Below are positions 7,982 to 16,428 of a stretch of 64,000 nucleotides of DNA, piece by piece (the first letter of the stretch is position 1; every line of letters begins with the position of its first letter). Both the position numbers and the translations under genes were made by a program. The DNA lies in assembly GCA_963849365.1 (NCBI GenBank), contig CAWKHA010000001.1:930001-994000 (forward strand), given 5' to 3'. Origin of the DNA: CAVQCJ01 sp963849365 (GTDB lineage Bacteria; Actinomycetota; Actinomycetes; Prado026). Below the pieces are notes generated by a model, which worked only from the letters and a program-made list of their open reading frames with translations, was not told the DNA's origin and ran no database searches.

Positions 7982-9150
7982 TGGCCGAGAGCTTCGAGTA
8001 CGCCGTCGCCGGGCTCGGCGCGCTGGGCAGCGCGACGGCGTGGCAGCTGGCCCGCCGGGGCGAGCGCGTCCTCGGCCTGGAGAAGTTCGAGCTGGGCCAC
8101 GAGCGGGGCGCCTCGCACGACAGCTCGCGGATCATCCGGCACAGCTACCACCGGGCCGACTACGTCCGGCTGACGTTCGAGGCCTACGAGGACTGGGAGA
8201 CGCTCGAGGCCGAGACCGGCGAGCGGTTCGTGACGGTGACCGGAGGCGTCGACCTGTTCCCGCCCGGCGGCGCCATCCCCGCCGTCGACTACACGGCGTC
8301 GATGGACGCGGCCGGCGTCCGGTACGAGGTGCTCGACCGGGACGCGGTCGCCGAGCGCTGGCAGCAGCTCGTCCTGCCGGACGGGACCGCGACCGTGTAC
8401 CAGGCACGCACCGGAATCGTCCCGGCCGCGCGCGGCACCGCGGCGATGCAGCGGCAGGCGGTGGCGAACGGCGCCGTGCTGCGCGACCGCTCCCCCGTCA
8501 CCGCGGTCCGCGACCTCGGAGCCGGCGGGCTCGAGGTGGAGGCGGGCGGGACGACGTACCTGGTCCGCCGGCTCGTGGTCACCGCCGACGCGTGGGCCAA
8601 CGACGTGCTGGGCCACCTGGACCGGACCATCCCGCTGACCGTCACCCAGGAACAGGTCACGTACTTCCGCCCGCCGGACCCGGGACCGTTCGCCGGCGAG
8701 CGCTTCCCGGTGTGGATCTGGATGGACGACCCGTCGTTCTACGGCTTCCCGACCTACGGCGAGCCGACGGTGAAGGCCGCGCAGGACTGCGGCGGCCCGG
8801 AGGTGAGCGGCGACGAGCGGTCGTTCGACCCGGACCCGCAGCGGGTCGCGCTGCTGGCGGAGTTCATGGCCGGGACGTTCCCGGGCTCCGGGCCGGTCGA
8901 CCGGTCCAAGACCTGCCTGTACACGCTGACCCCGGACCGCGACTTCGTGCTCGGGGCGCTGCCGGACCACCCCGGCGTGCTCGTCGGCCTGGGCGCGGCG
9001 CACGGCTTCAAGTTCGCACCGCTGTTCGGCCGCCTGCTCGCCGACCTGGCGGTCACCGGGAGCGCCGGCACGCCGGTCGACCTGACCCCGTTCCGGGTCG
9101 ACCGACCCGCCCTGACCGAGGCCGGCCACCCGGTCAGCTGGCTGGTGTAG
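7981..9150 (+). CDS. FAD-dependent N-methyl amino acid oxidase (sarcosine oxidase/SolA-like)
   Basis: 389-residue flavoenzyme. I used ATG 7981, which overlaps the preceding TGA; GTG 7978 is possible. The N-terminus has the dinucleotide fold YAVAGLGALGSATAWQLARR, then the family-typical HDSSRIIRHSYH. Cys312 in KTCLYTLTPD corresponds to the cysteine that covalently binds FAD in monomeric sarcosine oxidase and N-methyltryptophan oxidase. Such enzymes oxidise N-methyl groups of secondary amines to formaldehyde and peroxide. Placed directly after a Rieske oxygenase, it suits a second demethylation step of an N-methylated compound, which is an inference from context. Confidence 0.88.
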   Translation: MAESFEYAVAGLGALGSATAWQLARRGERVLGLEKFELGHERGASHDSSRIIRHSYHRADYVRLTFEAYEDWETLEAETGERFVTVTGGVDLFPPGGAIPAVDYTASMDAAGVRYEVLDRDAVAERWQQLVLPDGTATVYQARTGIVPAARGTAAMQRQAVANGAVLRDRSPVTAVRDLGAGGLEVEAGGTTYLVRRLVVTADAWANDVLGHLDRTIPLTVTQEQVTYFRPPDPGPFAGERFPVWIWMDDPSFYGFPTYGEPTVKAAQDCGGPEVSGDERSFDPDPQRVALLAEFMAGTFPGSGPVDRSKTCLYTLTPDRDFVLGALPDHPGVLVGLGAAHGFKFAPLFGRLLADLAVTGSAGTPVDLTPFRVDRPALTEAGHPVSWLV

Positions 9151-9165
9151 CCGATGCCGACGCTG

Positions 9166-9771
9166 TCAGCCGAGAGTGCCCGCCGCGAGCCCGAGCTCGT
9201 GCTCGGCCAGCTGCGCCACCCAACCGGACATCTGGGCGCGGGTCAGGACTCCGCGGTGCACGGTCACCTGGATCGCCAGCCCGTCGAGCAGCGCGGTGAT
9301 GCGCCAGGCGGCGCCGTGCGGGTCCGGGCAGGCGAACTCGCCCGAGCGCACCCCGTCCTCGATGACGCCGGCCACGGACTCCTTCCAGCGCAGGTCGAGG
9401 CGGCGCGACACCGTGCGCAGCTCCGGGCTGCGCAGGGCGGCGGCCCACGCGTCGACCCACAGCGTCCAGCCGGGCGGCGTCGACCCGCTCGGGGAGTACA
9501 GCTTCAGCACCGCGCGCAGCCGCTGGGTCGCCGTGCCGTGCCCGTGGACGGCTTTGTCGAGCCGGACCAGGTCGCGCTCGGCGGCGTACGCGAACGCCTC
9601 CGCCAGCAACCGGTCCTTGGTCTCGAAGTGGTAGAAGACCAGCGCCGGCGAGATGCCCAGCGCGGTAGCCACGTCGGCCACCCTGGTCTGGGCCAGACCG
9701 CTGCGCTGCACCTCGACGACGGTCGCGGCGAGGATCTCCTCGCGGCGGACATCCACGCTCCTGCGGGCCAC
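9166..9771 (-). CDS. TetR-family transcriptional regulator
   Basis: 201-residue regulator. The N-terminal helix-turn-helix region (about residues 10-55) includes AATVVEVQRSGLAQTRVADV and ALGISPALVFYHFETKDRLL, typical of TetR proteins; the C-terminal ligand domain is variable. The GTG start at 9771 lies 6 nt after a TAGGGT hexamer on the minus strand, so the mRNA is probably leaderless. It points away from the second Rieske gene and sits inside the catabolic locus, making it the best candidate for binding the palindrome at 5129-5154. Confidence 0.9.
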   Translation of the reverse strand: MARRSVDVRREEILAATVVEVQRSGLAQTRVADVATALGISPALVFYHFETKDRLLAEAFAYAAERDLVRLDKAVHGHGTATQRLRAVLKLYSPSGSTPPGWTLWVDAWAAALRSPELRTVSRRLDLRWKESVAGVIEDGVRSGEFACPDPHGAAWRITALLDGLAIQVTVHRGVLTRAQMSGWVAQLAEHELGLAAGTLG

Positions 9772-9777
9772 GCCCGG

Positions 9778-9787
9778 ACCCTACTGT
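9778..9787. promoter_or_regulatory. Overlapping divergent -10 elements between tetR and the second Rieske gene
   Basis: On the minus strand TAGGGT (9783-9778) stands 6 nt before the TetR start. On the plus strand TACTGT (9782-9787) could serve the Rieske gene at 9813, which also has a GAGGGG ribosome site. The two hexamers share two bases, so polymerase binding in one direction should exclude the other. This is read by eye; no -35 was identifiable. Confidence 0.4.
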
Positions 9788-9812
9788 CCCGCCGCCCGGT
9801 GAGGGGAAACCT

Positions 9813-11021
9813 GTGACCGTGACCGAACCCGTGCCGTCGACCTCCGTGCCGACCTCCGTGCCGACCTCCGCGCCGCTGGACTCCGGCGAGCTGGACCGGG
9901 CGCTGCGTCCGTTCGGGCAGTCGACCATGCTGCCCGCGGCGGCGTACACCGACGCCGCGGTGCTGGCCTGGGAGCGACGGCACTTCTTCGCCGGCAGCTG
10001 GCCTTGCCTGGGGCGGGTCGACGACCTGGCCCGCGACACCGCCGGCCAGTCGCTCAGCCAGCGCGCGCTGAACGTCGGCGACATCCCGGTGCTGCTCACC
10101 TTCGAGGCCGGCGGTGCGGCCGGCATCGCCGTCCGAGCCTTCGCCAACACCTGCCGGCACCGCGGCCACGAGCTGCTGCCCGAGGGCGGCACCGGGACCA
10201 GACGAGCCCTGACCTGCCCGTACCACGCCTGGTCGTACGACCTCTCCGGGCAGGTCATCGTCGCTCCCGGCTTCGAGAGCGTCGAGACCTTCGACCGCTC
10301 CGAGTACGGCCTGGTCGAGCTGCCGGCGCACGTCTGGCACGGCTGGGTGTTCGTCAACGCGACCGGGCAGGCCGCGCCGTTCGAGCAGCATCTCGGCGAC
10401 CTCGGGCAGCTGGTCGCGCCGTACGCCCCGGAACGCCTCGTGCTCGGCGCGCGGCACGCGTACGAGATCGCGGCCAACTGGAAGATCGTGTGCGAGAACT
10501 ACCACGAGTGCTACCACTGCCCGCTGATCCACCCCGAGCTGTGCCAGGTGTCCCCGCCGACGTCCGGCGCCAACTACGACCTGCCCGGCGCGTGGGTCGG
10601 CGGCGCGATGGACCTGGCCGACGACGCGGTGACCATGTCGCTGACCGGCGTGTCGGACGGGCTGTTCCTCGAAGGCGTCGACCCGCGCACGGTGCGCTAC
10701 CTGGGTCTGTTCCCGAACCTGCTGATCTCGCTCCACCCGGACTACGTGATGACGCACCGGATGCTGCCGCTCGCGCCGGACCGTACCTGGATCGAGTGCT
10801 CCTGGTACTTCCCGTCGGACAAGGTGAACCCGGCCTACGCGGTCGACTTCTGGGACCTGACGAACAAGCAGGACTTCGGCGCGTGCGAGTCGGTGCAGCG
10901 CGGGCTCGCGTCGCCGCACTTCCGGCCGGGCCCGTTCGCGCCGAACGAGGACGCCGTGCACCGGTGGGTGAGCCTCGTCGGGCGCGCCTACCGGGGCGTG
11001 CCCCCGCACCAGCCGGCCTGA
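9813..11021 (+). CDS. Rieske non-heme iron oxygenase, alpha subunit (second copy type)
   Basis: 402-residue Rieske oxygenase, related to but clearly distinct from the 6851-7981 protein. The cluster ligands are Cys114, His116, Cys135 and His138 (CRHRGHE, CPYHAW). The catalytic iron site is in HECYHCPLIHPEL with His235 and His240, and an acidic segment DFWDLTNKQD follows. The extreme N-terminus is a short low-complexity stretch repeating Val-Pro-Thr-Ser, encoded by a 12-bp tandem repeat near 9838-9870. It is transcribed divergently from the TetR gene and ends at a strong bidirectional terminator. It probably acts in the same pathway as the first oxygenase; the substrate is unknown. Confidence 0.9.
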   Translation: MTVTEPVPSTSVPTSVPTSAPLDSGELDRALRPFGQSTMLPAAAYTDAAVLAWERRHFFAGSWPCLGRVDDLARDTAGQSLSQRALNVGDIPVLLTFEAGGAAGIAVRAFANTCRHRGHELLPEGGTGTRRALTCPYHAWSYDLSGQVIVAPGFESVETFDRSEYGLVELPAHVWHGWVFVNATGQAAPFEQHLGDLGQLVAPYAPERLVLGARHAYEIAANWKIVCENYHECYHCPLIHPELCQVSPPTSGANYDLPGAWVGGAMDLADDAVTMSLTGVSDGLFLEGVDPRTVRYLGLFPNLLISLHPDYVMTHRMLPLAPDRTWIECSWYFPSDKVNPAYAVDFWDLTNKQDFGACESVQRGLASPHFRPGPFAPNEDAVHRWVSLVGRAYRGVPPHQPA

Positions 11022-11036
11022 CCCTCCCGGCCCTGT

Positions 11037-11086
11037 CTCGTGTCAGACCCTGCCGGGCCTCTGGCCGTGGCTGGGTCTGACACGAG
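11037..11086. terminator. Bidirectional terminator between convergent genes
   Basis: Perfect 14-bp arms CTCGTGTCAGACCC (11037-11050) and GGGTCTGACACGAG (11073-11086) enclose a 22-nt loop. The structure lies between the stop of the second Rieske gene and the stop of the convergent P1-peptidase gene, where a shared terminator is expected. There is no long T-run, as is common in actinobacteria. Confidence 0.7.
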
Positions 11087-11092
11087 TCGCCG

Positions 11093-12181
11093 TCACTCGC
11101 GCAGGCGACCGTGGTCACGCAGCAGGCGCACGACGTCGTCCGGCGGCAGCCCTTCGCTGGCGTTCCCGGAGCGGCCGGCGACGGTGGGCGAGGTGAGCAG
11201 CGAGTTCAGGACCGACTCCTCGCTGGCGTCGACCACCGCCTCGAAGAACGGGTCGAGGTCCCAGGCGGTCAGCGGCGTGGGTCCGTGCGGGCGTCCCTGG
11301 CGGTCGGCACGGATCCCGGTCGCGCAGGCCAGGAAGATCTCGCCGCTGCCGTGGTGGGCGGTCGAGCCCGTGCGGGCCAGTCCCAGCCCGACCCGCCGGG
11401 CCAGCCGCGCGCACGCGGCCCCGTCCAGCGGTGCGTCGGTGACCACCACGCCGATGCACGAGCCGGCCGGCTTCGCCGCCGGGGCGTACGGGTCCGGGTG
11501 CAGCAGCCGCCCCACCGGCACACCGTCGACCGTGAGCCTGCCGCGCTCGCCGAAGTTGGTCATCAGCAGCACCGCGACCGTGTGGCCGGACGGCAGGACC
11601 CGTGAGGCCGTCCCGATGCCGCCCTTGAACCCCAGGCACGACATCCCGGTCCCGCCGCCGACCGAGCCCTCGTCCGGAGGCAGCAGCGAGCCGACCGACT
11701 GGCGGGCCGCGCGCCAGGCGGCACGGACGTCGTCGGCGTCCACCTGCATGCGGCGCGCGTCCGACAGGTGCGAGTCGTCGCACTCGCCCACCACCGGGAT
11801 CGCCACCAGCTCGCCGATCAGTGGCTCGGTCTCCTGCAGCAGCTCGGCAGCGGCGTCGTAGACCCGGCCGAGCTGCATGGTGGAGGTGAGGAACACCGGT
11901 GTCTCGAGCAGACCCGTCTCCGCCGCGGTGATGAAGCCGGTGCACTCACCGGCGCCGTTCAGCACCGCCCCACCCGCCGGGACCGGGCGGACGAACGCGT
12001 CGTCGGCCGGCACCAGCACCGTCACACCGGTACGGGCCACGCCGCGCCCCGCCGGTGGCTCCGGCTCGTCACGCCACACGGTCGCGTGGCCCAGACCGAC
12101 CCCCGGCACGTCGAGGACGGAGTTCGTGGCGCCGGAAGGCAGAGTCCCGATCCTGATGCCCAGGTCAGCAGCGCGCGGCAT
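11093..12181 (-). CDS. P1-family peptidase (DmpA/L-aminopeptidase-D-esterase-like)
   Basis: 362-residue member of the self-processing N-terminal-nucleophile P1 peptidases. The start at ATG 12181 gives MPRAADLGIRIGTLPSGA followed by VLDVPGVGLGHATV, the conserved family opening. The region FKGGIGTASRVLPSG holds the conserved segment around the autoprocessing site, and VAVLLMTNFGERGRLTVDG follows. Family members release N-terminal or beta-amino acids from small peptides and amides. A start nine bases upstream (MPP) is also open. The gene is divergent from the deacetylase gene with only 19 bp between starts, suggesting joint control. Confidence 0.88.
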   Translation of the reverse strand: MPRAADLGIRIGTLPSGATNSVLDVPGVGLGHATVWRDEPEPPAGRGVARTGVTVLVPADDAFVRPVPAGGAVLNGAGECTGFITAAETGLLETPVFLTSTMQLGRVYDAAAELLQETEPLIGELVAIPVVGECDDSHLSDARRMQVDADDVRAAWRAARQSVGSLLPPDEGSVGGGTGMSCLGFKGGIGTASRVLPSGHTVAVLLMTNFGERGRLTVDGVPVGRLLHPDPYAPAAKPAGSCIGVVVTDAPLDGAACARLARRVGLGLARTGSTAHHGSGEIFLACATGIRADRQGRPHGPTPLTAWDLDPFFEAVVDASEESVLNSLLTSPTVAGRSGNASEGLPPDDVVRLLRDHGRLRE

Positions 12182-12200
12182 GGGTGGCATCCTGCCGTAC
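12182..12200. promoter_or_regulatory. Minimal divergent promoter, 19 bp between two start codons
   Basis: The two start codons are 12181 (minus) and 12201 (plus). Reading plus, CATCCT (12188-12193) stands 7 nt before ATG 12201. Reading minus, CAGGAT (12194-12189) stands 7 nt before ATG 12181. CAGGAT/CAGGCT hexamers occupy the same position at other genes here (32835, 62415, 56045). Both transcripts could therefore be leaderless and use overlapping -10 elements. The hexamers are weak matches. Confidence 0.35.
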
Positions 12201-13292
12201 ATGTCGAACCTGCACGGCGTTCCGCTGGTGTGGTCGCCGGACTGCGTGCGCCACGACCCCTCGGCCGAGATCTGGGTCGGGGTCCGCACCCCCGGCACGG
12301 AGGTGGCGGCCCGGGCGACCACGATCCGCGACGCCCTGCTGGCGGCCGGCGCACCGCTGCTGCTGGCCGTGCCGCACGACGACGCTGTGCTCGCCCGGGT
12401 CCACGACCGGGCGCTGCTCGAGCACCTGCGGTCGGTGTACGGGGAGTGGGAGGCGGCCGGCTTCCCGGCGGACCCAGGGCAGGACCGCGTCGTGCCCTAC
12501 GTGTTCCCGACCCAAGGCCTGCTGGCCGGACTGCCGCTGCGCTCGCCGACCGCCGTGCACGCCAGGGCCGGGCGCTTCTGCTACGACACCATGACCCTGG
12601 TCGGCCCGGGAACCTGGGAAGCCGCGCGCGGCTCGGTCGACGCCGCGCTGACCGCCGTCGACCTGGTGACGTCGGGCTCGCACCGCACCGCGTACGCCCT
12701 CTGCCGGCCGCCCGGGCACCATGCCGGCCGGGACGCGTTCGGCGGCTCCTGCTACCTGAACAACGCCGCGGTCACGGCGCAGGCACTGCGGGCGGCCGGG
12801 CACGAGCGGGTCGCTGTCGTCGACCTGGACGCGCACCACGGGAACGGAACGCAGGCCCTGTTCTACGAGCGGGCGGACGTCTTCTACGGGTCGGTGCACG
12901 TCGACCCCGGGGCCGGCTGGTTCCCGCACTACGTGGGCTTCGCCGACGAGACGGGCGCCGGGGCGGGAGCCGGGGCGAACCTGAACGAGCCGCTGGCGCC
13001 CGGCACCGCCGACCCGCAGTGGCTGGCCGCCCTGGAACGCATCGCCGCGGCCGTCTCGCGGCACGGCGCGACCGCACTGGTCGTCTCGCTGGGCGTGGAC
13101 GCCGCCGCAGACGACCCGGAGAGTCCGCTGCAGGTCAGCGCGGACGGCTACCAGCGCGCAGGCCGGGTGCTGGCCGCGCTCGGGCTGCCCGCCGTCGCGG
13201 TCCAGGAGGGTGGCTACCACCTGACCACGCTGGGATCGCTCGTCGTCGCCACGCTGACCGGTCTCGCCGGTCTTGACCGCGCATCCGGGTGA
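12201..13292 (+). CDS. Histone-deacetylase-family amidohydrolase (acetylpolyamine deacetylase-like)
   Basis: 363-residue zinc hydrolase of the arginase/deacetylase fold. I chose ATG 12201 (MSNLHGVPLVWSPDC), because homologues begin shortly before the VPLVWSPDC segment; ATG 12180 would overlap the divergent start. The catalytic motif RPPGHHAGRDAFGG and the zinc-binding segment VVDLDAHHGNGTQ are intact. Bacterial members remove acetyl groups from acetylated polyamines or other small amines. Its place beside a P1 peptidase and amine-type oxidases fits amine or amide breakdown, which is inferred. Confidence 0.88.
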   Translation: MSNLHGVPLVWSPDCVRHDPSAEIWVGVRTPGTEVAARATTIRDALLAAGAPLLLAVPHDDAVLARVHDRALLEHLRSVYGEWEAAGFPADPGQDRVVPYVFPTQGLLAGLPLRSPTAVHARAGRFCYDTMTLVGPGTWEAARGSVDAALTAVDLVTSGSHRTAYALCRPPGHHAGRDAFGGSCYLNNAAVTAQALRAAGHERVAVVDLDAHHGNGTQALFYERADVFYGSVHVDPGAGWFPHYVGFADETGAGAGAGANLNEPLAPGTADPQWLAALERIAAAVSRHGATALVVSLGVDAAADDPESPLQVSADGYQRAGRVLAALGLPAVAVQEGGYHLTTLGSLVVATLTGLAGLDRASG

Positions 13293-13404
13293 ACCCCCTT
13301 GCGTGCGGCTGCGGTAGGTGCCCTCGCGCGCCGACGATGGACCGCCGTGCCGCATGGGTTACCGTCCCGTGCCAACGTTTCGCGCCCTGGGGGGATCCGC
13401 CGCT

Positions 13405-16395
13405 GTGAGAACCGTCGCCCGGACGTCCGTCGTCGCTCTCGTCGCGCTCGTGACCGCAGCCGTCCCGGCTACCACCGGCCTAGCCTCGGGTCCAGGCGGC
13501 TCCGGCGGTTCCGGGGAGACCAGCAGCGGCAGCGCCCTGCATCCCCGCCAGCTGCCCAAGCCGGTGGCCGGGCACGGCCGGAAGGCCGCGCCGCAGTACG
13601 CACCCGACCACGTCCTGGTCCGCTTCAAGTCCGGCACGAGCGCGGCGCGGCAGGGCGCCGGCGTTCGCGCGGCCGGCGGAACTGCGCTGCGGCCCACCGG
13701 TGCCGCCGGCATCACCCGCGTCCTGACGGCCCATGTGGTTACCAGCCTTCGCAGCCTGCAGAAAGATCCCACCGTCGCCTGGGCCGGGTACGACTACGTC
13801 CGGCACGCCTCCGACGTTCCGAACGACCCCGGGTACCAGCCTTCCTTCCAGCAGCCCTACCTCGACCAGATCCAACTCACGTGGGCGTGGTCGAGGACGA
13901 CCGGCTCGTTGAGCCAGGTCGTTGCCGTGGTCGACTCGGGCGTGGACTCGACCGCACCCGACCTGGCCGGCCGGGTGCTCGCAGGCGAGCACTTTCTCCT
14001 CGGGGGGGCCAGCAGCGGACCGGGCGCGAACCCTGCCGCAATCGACGGAACGTGCCCGGACCCCGCGGCGACCGGACACGGGACCTTCGTCGCGAGCGTC
14101 GCCGCAGCTGACACGAACAACGGCTACGGCATCGCAGGCGCCGCGTGGAACGCGAGGATCCTGCCCGTACGGGTGCTGGACGCCTGCGGCTCAGGCTACG
14201 ACTCCGACGTCGCCGCCGGTGTCACCTGGGCCGCCGACCACGGCGCCACCGTCATCAACCTGTCGCTGGGTGGAACCGACCCCGCACCGACGATCCAGGC
14301 AGCGATGCAGTACGCCAACGGCAAGGGCATCCCGGTCATCGTCGCAGCCGGCAACGACGGCAGCTCGGTCGCGCAGTACCCGGCCGCGTACCCGGAGGCG
14401 ATCGCCGTCGCCGCTACCGACTCGAACGGGCATCTGACTTGGTTCAGCTCGTTCGGCGACTGGGTGGACATCGCCGCCCCAGGCTGGAACATCCTCGGTG
14501 AGGAGCCGCGCGCGCTCTGCGCGGACTCGTCGGACCCGCACCCGACTGACTGCTACTACACGGGAGCGGGGACGTCGTTCGCGGCACCCTTGGTCGCCGG
14601 GGTCATGGCGCTGATGCGCACCGAGTTCCCCTCGTTGACGCCGGCTCAGCTTCAGGCCCGGCTCCAGCAGTCGGCACGCGACGACGGGCCGGCCGGAATC
14701 GATCCGTTCTACGGCTTCGGCCTGCTCGACGCGTACGCTGCGGTCGGCGGCCCCCGTACGACGCCAGTCGGCGCGATGCGAGGCATGATGGGGGGTCACT
14801 GGCCGGGCGACCCGATGGCTGTCATCCAGCCAACGTTCGTCTACACGCAATACATCGACCTTGAGGGTGCGCCGCGGTGGTACTCCCTGCCCACAACTGC
14901 TGCAGCGACTCAGGAGCACTTCTTCGTCGCGCCGACCCCGGGTCAGCCGTCGACCACCAACCCTGCGCCTCAAGTGCTTGAACCTGTCCTCAGGGTCTAT
15001 GACGCGGGTCACCATTTGCTGGCGACCAGTGTCGGCGACTCCATGACCCATCAGGTCAATTTCGACACGGTGCTTCCCGCGGGCACAAACCTCTTCAGCG
15101 TCTCGAACGCCAATGGGTCGACGCCCGACTACCAGATGTCCGTGACGGACACGGGCACAGGCGTCGCCGTGACCGCAGGTCAGCTTGAGTGGGTTCGCAA
15201 CGTACAGCCGCTCTCCAGCGTCACCTACTCCGACATAACAACGCCCTCCACGTTGGTGGGCGTGCATCCGACCGTGGCGTTCGATCGCGCCATGAGCGCA
15301 ACTACGTTCACGCCGTCGACGGTCGTGCTTCGCAGCGGCACGACCGGGTCTGTAGTGCCTTCGACCGTCTCGTATGACGGGCCGACGAGGACGCTGACCG
15401 TGACGCCGGATGCCAGCCTGGAGCTCGCGACTTCATACAGCCTGACCGTCAATGGCGGCTCGCCGTCAGCGCCAGTGACGGACACGTCCGGGAACGTGAT
15501 GCCTGAGATGGAGACCGGGTTCACGACAGTCTTTGGGGTCACGCAACCGTTGACAGGCGTCACCGCTTCCGGTAGCCCGTGGGGCGCGTACTTCTCCTGG
15601 GATCGACCTCAGGGCGGCGACTTCTCGGCGGTCGAGCTGCGGTACAACAAGGGGCTGACCCCGCCGGTCGCGTTGACTGGAACCGGCACTCTCGCCTACG
15701 ACGGCAGCTACGACAGCGCGACCGTCACCGGGCTCGTACCAGGCACCGACTACGCGTTCCTTCTCTACAACGTGGACACTTACTCGCGCGTCGGCTGGTC
15801 GACTTACATCCTGCGGGGCACCACGACCACGCTGGCGGCATCGCCGGCGGCGCCGGTCTACTCGGCCGCAACGACGGTCACCGCGACGGTCCGGACACTG
15901 GACGGCCAGCCGGTCGCCGGGCAGACCGTCAAGTGGTACTCCAGGCGCACAGGCACCACCACGTACTACCCCTACGGCACGGCGACCACCACGGCCGCCG
16001 GACAGGTGTCCATCAACCCCAAGCCCGGCTACAACACCCAGTACGAGGCCGTCGCCGCCGGTGAGGCCGGTTTCATGGGCTCGTACTCGGTGCTGTCGCT
16101 GCCAGTCCGATTCAACGTCACTGTCGCCGGGATCCCGGCCACCACCACCGTAGGCAAGGTGCTGCACTTCACCGGCGCCGTCGCCCCGGCCCGCCCCGGC
16201 GGCCGGGTGCTGCTGGAGGGCTACTGGGCCAACACCTGGCACCTGCTGGCCTACGGCACTCTGAGCGCCACCAGCCACTACTCGTTCACGGTGACACCGG
16301 CGCGCGCCTCCACCTACATCTACCGGGTCTACAAAGAACCGGACACCCTGCTCGGCTACGGCGCCACCGCCTCCTACCGGATGGCCGTCACCTGA
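13405..16395 (+). CDS. Secreted subtilisin-like serine protease (S8) with long C-terminal beta-rich region
   Basis: 996-residue exported protease. GTG 13405 sits about 9 nt after a GGGGGGA ribosome site and opens a signal peptide (VRTVARTSVVALVALVTAAV then small residues). Upstream in-frame ATGs at 13318 and 13363 would bury that signal. After a propeptide comes the S8 domain with Asp177 (VVDSGVD), His225 (GHGTFVAS) and Ser391 (GTSFAAPLVAG), an intact triad. About 500 residues follow: a region with bacterial-Ig-like character (SVTYSDITTPSTLVGVHPTV onward), a fibronectin-type segment and Tyr/Thr-rich repeats. It would be released or wall-attached; no sortase motif or anchor is seen. Confidence 0.9.
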   Translation: MRTVARTSVVALVALVTAAVPATTGLASGPGGSGGSGETSSGSALHPRQLPKPVAGHGRKAAPQYAPDHVLVRFKSGTSAARQGAGVRAAGGTALRPTGAAGITRVLTAHVVTSLRSLQKDPTVAWAGYDYVRHASDVPNDPGYQPSFQQPYLDQIQLTWAWSRTTGSLSQVVAVVDSGVDSTAPDLAGRVLAGEHFLLGGASSGPGANPAAIDGTCPDPAATGHGTFVASVAAADTNNGYGIAGAAWNARILPVRVLDACGSGYDSDVAAGVTWAADHGATVINLSLGGTDPAPTIQAAMQYANGKGIPVIVAAGNDGSSVAQYPAAYPEAIAVAATDSNGHLTWFSSFGDWVDIAAPGWNILGEEPRALCADSSDPHPTDCYYTGAGTSFAAPLVAGVMALMRTEFPSLTPAQLQARLQQSARDDGPAGIDPFYGFGLLDAYAAVGGPRTTPVGAMRGMMGGHWPGDPMAVIQPTFVYTQYIDLEGAPRWYSLPTTAAATQEHFFVAPTPGQPSTTNPAPQVLEPVLRVYDAGHHLLATSVGDSMTHQVNFDTVLPAGTNLFSVSNANGSTPDYQMSVTDTGTGVAVTAGQLEWVRNVQPLSSVTYSDITTPSTLVGVHPTVAFDRAMSATTFTPSTVVLRSGTTGSVVPSTVSYDGPTRTLTVTPDASLELATSYSLTVNGGSPSAPVTDTSGNVMPEMETGFTTVFGVTQPLTGVTASGSPWGAYFSWDRPQGGDFSAVELRYNKGLTPPVALTGTGTLAYDGSYDSATVTGLVPGTDYAFLLYNVDTYSRVGWSTYILRGTTTTLAASPAAPVYSAATTVTATVRTLDGQPVAGQTVKWYSRRTGTTTYYPYGTATTTAAGQVSINPKPGYNTQYEAVAAGEAGFMGSYSVLSLPVRFNVTVAGIPATTTVGKVLHFTGAVAPARPGGRVLLEGYWANTWHLLAYGTLSATSHYSFTVTPARASTYIYRVYKEPDTLLGYGATASYRMAVT

Positions 16396-16428
16396 CGCAC
16401 GGTCCGCCGTGGTCCTACGCTCTCCCGC

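Noticed and set aside
13318..13404. Upstream in-frame starts for the subtilase
   Set aside because: They would place about 29 extra residues before the signal peptide; GTG 13405 has the ribosome site and the signal sequence.
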